This document shows positions 61,161 to 64,000 of a stretch of DNA of 64,000 nucleotides, in pieces. The first letter of the stretch is position 1; every line of letters starts with the position of its first letter. The DNA is from JALYUA01 sp039933215 (GTDB taxonomy: Bacteria; Acidobacteriota; Thermoanaerobaculia; UBA5066; Gp7-AA6). The notes beneath the pieces are model-generated. The model searched no databases and had not been told where the DNA came from. It saw only the letters and a program-made list of their open reading frames with translations. Where the stretch lies: assembly GCA_039933215.1 (NCBI GenBank), contig JBDTOO010000007.1:1-64000 (forward strand). Direction: 5' to 3'. The translations under genes were made by a program, and so were the position numbers.

Positions 61161-63280
61161 CGCGGCTCCGAGATCGTCACGCGCAGGATGCGCTCGCCCT
61201 GCGGGATCCGTTCGACCGCCGACTGGCCTTCCGTGATCTGGCCGAAGATCGTGTAGAGGCCGTTCAGATGAGGCTGGGGCGAGTGGGTCACGAACCACTG
61301 GCTACCGCCAGTGTCCGCGCCGGAGAGCGCCATCCCGACCGCGCCGCGGACGTATTCGAGCGGGCCGATCTCGTCACGGATCTCCCAGCCGGGGCCCCCG
61401 TTGCCCGTCGCGGTCGGGTCTCCGTCCTGCAGCACGAAGTTGGGCACGACCCGGTGAATGCGGACCCCGTCGAAGTATCCGGTGCGCGCCAGCGAGACGA
61501 AATTCATTACCGTGAGCGGAGCGGCCCCGCCGGCGAGCCGGAACGAGAACGTCCCGGCGGCGGTCTCGACCGTTGCGCGCCGGGGCTTCTTCGCCTCGAC
61601 CAGGAGCGCCGCGTAGTCGGCTCGCGTTTTTCCCGTCGCGTATTCGGGCGGCGGGAGCGAAGCGATGGTCCGGCCGAAGGACGCGACGAGCGAGCGGCGC
61701 GCGAGCCGGGCCGGCAGGGTCTTCCCTCCGTGAAAGATGCCTTCGACGATCGCCGCCGCCGCCGGGGCGTTCTTCCATTTCTCGCACGCCGCGATCACGG
61801 AGATCTCGACGTCGGGCGCACGCTCGGCGCGCGCCTTCTCCGCCGCCTCCGCGAGAAGAGGCAGGACGGCCGGGTCTTCGGGGATGGCGAGCGTCTCGAC
61901 CGCGGCCGCGCGCACACCCGGATCCGGGTCCGTCAGCGCGGCGTGGACGAGGGGGCGGTTCTCGCGAACGGCGTCGGCCGTCTTCAAACCGGCGAGGTTC
62001 GCGAGCCGCACCACGACTTCCCTGTCGGTCGAGAAACGGTCCCGATAGGGGGCCGCGTCCGGCGTGCCGAGGAAGACGAGGCTCTCCGCGGCCGCGGCGC
62101 GAAGGAAAGCGTCGTCGCTTCCCGCGGCGGCGTCGAGTGCCGAGCGGGCGCCGCCCCGAAGAGCCGCCACGAGCGACTGGACGGCGACCTGGCGCCGGCG
62201 GCCCTCGCCCGACAGGCCGATCGACCACAGCCGCCTCGCCACGTCGCGATCGGCCGCGGCGAATTGCCGGAGAAGCGCCAACGCGGGAACCGCGACGTTC
62301 GGGTTCGCGTCTCCGGCGAGCTCCAGGACCCGCTGCCGGCGCGCGTCGGAAACCCGCGCCGCGGGAGCCTTGTCGAAGAGGGCCTCCAGCGCGAGGAGCG
62401 CGTTGACGGTGACCGCGCCGCGGCGGTCGAGGGCCGCGGCCAGAGCCTCCGCGGATTCCGGCCGGCCCAGGATTCCGAGCGCCCGGGCCGCCGCGGCGGC
62501 GGAATCGGCGTTCGCGTCTGCGAGCGCGGAAGTCAGGACGGCGAGCGAGCCGGGCCTTGGCTTGCGGGAAAGGGCGTACAGGGCGGCAGCGCGCGTCGGG
62601 GGATCGCCATCCGCGGCCCACGGGAGGAGCGCCGCCTCGCTCGCGTCGTTGGAGAACCGCCACAGGGAATCGAGGAGGGCGGGCCTGAGCTCCGAGCCGG
62701 CCCCCGCCATCGCGGCGACGAGCGCGTTTTCCCCCTCCGGCCGGGCGAGAAAGCCGATCGAACGCGCCGCCGATCGGGCGACCCGGACGTCCGGATCCCC
62801 GAGGAGCGGGACGAGGTCCGGCGTGAGCGTGCCGCCCGGCACGAGCGAAGCCGACAGGGCGGCCGCCGCCCGCACGGACGGGTCAGGGTCGGCGAGGAGG
62901 GTTCGCAGTAGCGGCTCGGCGCCGGGCTCTCCGATCCGCCCGGCCGCGAGCGCGGTGCGGGCACGCGTGGCCGGGTCTTCGCTGCCCGCCATGGCCCGGA
63001 GGGCGGCCTCGTCGAAGGCGCGCCGGTCCTCGAGCTCGACTAAGGCCGCCTCGGCCTGGAGGCCGGAGAGCGGCGCGGCGGGCACGGGAGGCGCCGCCGT
63101 CGGGACGGTCGTCGGGGCGCCGGGCGGGGCGGGCGGGGCCTGGTGCCCGGCCCTCGGCGAGGCGCAGCGGGCCGCGAGAAGTACCGCGACGGCGGCCGCC
63201 GCCGTCCACGATGCGCTTCGTCGGAAGCGCGTCCGACTCCCCCGCTCCGAGGGAACGGCTCCGAAGTTCCGTTGGCTCAT
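61157..63280 (-). CDS. HEAT-repeat/cyclophilin-type peptidyl-prolyl isomerase lipoprotein
   Basis: A 707-residue exported protein. N-terminal lipoprotein-like signal (AAAAVAVLLAARCASP), then a Pro-rich linker. Residues 75-545 are HEAT repeats (for example PSVRAAAALSASLVPGG; PDVRVARSAARSIGFLARPE; PGVRAAAVETLAIPEDPA). Residues 560-707 are a cyclophilin domain: TVMNFVSLARTGYFDGVRIH, RVVPNFVLQDGDPTATGNGG, GAVGMALSGADTGGSQWFVT, and HLNGLYTIFGQITEG. The catalytic Arg (HRVVPNF) and Phe-Gln residues are present. It likely folds or assembles envelope proteins, the HEAT part binding clients. Confidence 0.92.
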   Translation of the reverse strand: MSQRNFGAVPSERGSRTRFRRSASWTAAAAVAVLLAARCASPRAGHQAPPAPPGAPTTVPTAAPPVPAAPLSGLQAEAALVELEDRRAFDEAALRAMAGSEDPATRARTALAAGRIGEPGAEPLLRTLLADPDPSVRAAAALSASLVPGGTLTPDLVPLLGDPDVRVARSAARSIGFLARPEGENALVAAMAGAGSELRPALLDSLWRFSNDASEAALLPWAADGDPPTRAAALYALSRKPRPGSLAVLTSALADANADSAAAAARALGILGRPESAEALAAALDRRGAVTVNALLALEALFDKAPAARVSDARRQRVLELAGDANPNVAVPALALLRQFAAADRDVARRLWSIGLSGEGRRRQVAVQSLVAALRGGARSALDAAAGSDDAFLRAAAAESLVFLGTPDAAPYRDRFSTDREVVVRLANLAGLKTADAVRENRPLVHAALTDPDPGVRAAAVETLAIPEDPAVLPLLAEAAEKARAERAPDVEISVIAACEKWKNAPAAAAIVEGIFHGGKTLPARLARRSLVASFGRTIASLPPPEYATGKTRADYAALLVEAKKPRRATVETAAGTFSFRLAGGAAPLTVMNFVSLARTGYFDGVRIHRVVPNFVLQDGDPTATGNGGPGWEIRDEIGPLEYVRGAVGMALSGADTGGSQWFVTHSPQPHLNGLYTIFGQITEGQSAVERIPQGERILRVTISEPR

Positions 63281-63295
63281 GCGAGAGCGAGAACC

Positions 63296-64000
63296 TCAGG
63301 CGCCGACGAGAAGGCGGTCGCCGAGCATTTCGGGAAGGCCCGCCTTGTGGATTTTCTCGCGAGTCTTCTCGACGTCGTAGGGGACGCGGTCGAAGAAGAT
63401 CGTCTTTTCGCCCGCGTCGTAGATCGCATAGGAGGCGGCCGGGTTGCGGTCGCGGGGCTGGCCGATCGAGCCCGGGTTGACGAGATACCGGCGGTTTTCA
63501 TCGAGCTGGACCCGCACGCGGTCGCCCTTCACGACGTCGACGCGGATGCCGTGCGGCTCGAGGGTGAACAGCGACGGGATGTGGCTGTGCCCGAAGAAGC
63601 AGACGCTGAATCCGAAGTCGCGAAAATTCATCCAGGCGTCTCGATCCGAGAAGATGTAGGCGTCCTCGTCCCGCGGAGAGCCGTGGCAGATGGCGAGGGC
63701 CTCCTCGACCTCCAGGGGGCCGATCGGAAGTGTCTCCAGGAACCGGTGGTTGCGCGGCGTGAGTTTCCCGGCCGTCCACCGCGCGGCCGCCAGGGCGATC
63801 GGATTGAAGAGCTCGCCCGGATCGAGCCCGGCGACGACCTTGTCGTGGTTGCCCCGGATCGAGACTTTCTCCCTCCGGATGCGCCGGATCCGATCGATGA
63901 CGTGATTGGGGTTCGCCCCGTAGCCGACGAAGTCGCCCAGGATGACGACCCGGTCGAATCGCTTCCGGCGGACGCGGGCCAGGACTGCCGCGAGCGCCTC
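63296..64000 (-). CDS. Metallophosphoesterase family protein, partial (N-terminus outside window)
   Basis: About 234 residues of a calcineurin-like phosphoesterase of the YfcE/MJ0936 type. The visible motifs are VVILGDFVGYGANPNHVID, RGNHDKVV, AICHGSPRDEDAYIFSD and CFFGHSHIPSLFTLEPHG, each with the expected Asp, Asn-His, His and GHSH metal ligands, and then YLVNPGSIGQPRDRNPAASY. The first Asp motif (DxH) lies beyond the edge. It would hydrolyse a phosphodiester or phosphomonoester; substrate unknown. It precedes the isomerase gene by 15 nt on the same strand. Confidence 0.9.
   Translation of the reverse strand, partial: EALAAVLARVRRKRFDRVVILGDFVGYGANPNHVIDRIRRIRREKVSIRGNHDKVVAGLDPGELFNPIALAAARWTAGKLTPRNHRFLETLPIGPLEVEEALAICHGSPRDEDAYIFSDRDAWMNFRDFGFSVCFFGHSHIPSLFTLEPHGIRVDVVKGDRVRVQLDENRRYLVNPGSIGQPRDRNPAASYAIYDAGEKTIFFDRVPYDVEKTREKIHKAGLPEMLGDRLLVGA

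Overview
The window is 64 kb of GC-rich, gene-dense bacterial chromosome. There is no phage, transposon, CRISPR array, rRNA or recognisable tRNA. It suggests a Gram-negative, heterotrophic, respiring bacterium. Acidobacteriota (Thermoanaerobaculia-like) is my best guess: secreted proteins carry C-terminal domains I associate with that phylum, complex I lacks its NADH module, and short tandem-repeat elements sit between genes. This is inference from style and families; no ribosomal marker is present.

Layout. 1-2.1 kb: start of a UvrD-like helicase, a repeat-rich divergent intergenic region, then a Spy-like protein / ECF sigma / anti-sigma operon. 2.2-15.2 kb: aroC, a degenerate LytM/M23 protein, an O-antigen-ligase-like protein, carB, a 14-repeat secreted propeller protein, a LolC/E-like permease, carA and a DAHP synthase. 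15.3-25.3 kb: small conserved hypotheticals, a methylmalonyl-CoA epimerase / meaB / acyl-CoA dehydrogenase block, a large secreted protein, a SPOR-SpoIID lipoprotein, a DnaC-like ATPase and an AHSA1 protein. 25.4-31.4 kb: argS, cupin, ferredoxin/metallo-beta-lactamase fusion, GHMP kinase, and a second sigma/anti-sigma pair. 31.6-45.5 kb: a leftward respiratory cluster nuoABCDHIJKLMN-atpZ-atpI-atpB-atpE, headed by a MidA/NDUFAF7 homologue. 45.6-58.1 kb: a low-complexity lipoprotein, a methyltransferase/radical-SAM pair, malic enzyme, proS, a zinc-ribbon TPR protein, hbd, and a third sigma/zinc-finger/membrane-protein operon. 58.2-64 kb: gdhA, a DciA-like protein, a 2-hydroxyacid dehydrogenase, a small membrane protein, a HEAT-cyclophilin lipoprotein and a partial metallophosphoesterase.

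How the genes work together. The cluster encodes all membrane and connecting subunits of complex I but not NuoE, NuoF or NuoG, followed by only the ion-translocating part of F0. Electron input and F1 must come from elsewhere. Carbon genes (epimerase, MeaB, acyl-CoA dehydrogenase, hydroxybutyryl-CoA dehydrogenase, malic enzyme, glutamate dehydrogenase) point to growth on fatty acids or amino acids. Three ECF sigma factors, each beside a membrane anti-sigma candidate, indicate strong cell-envelope signalling.

Two architectural habits recur. Many neighbours overlap by 4 nt (ATGA, GTGA, TTGA, and one CTGA). Several operon-leading genes have a TANNNT box 6-9 nt before the start codon and no Shine-Dalgarno sequence, which suggests leaderless transcripts. 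Two families of intergenic tandem repeats (8-mers of SATCGGGY and 7-mers of CTGTCAC) also recur.
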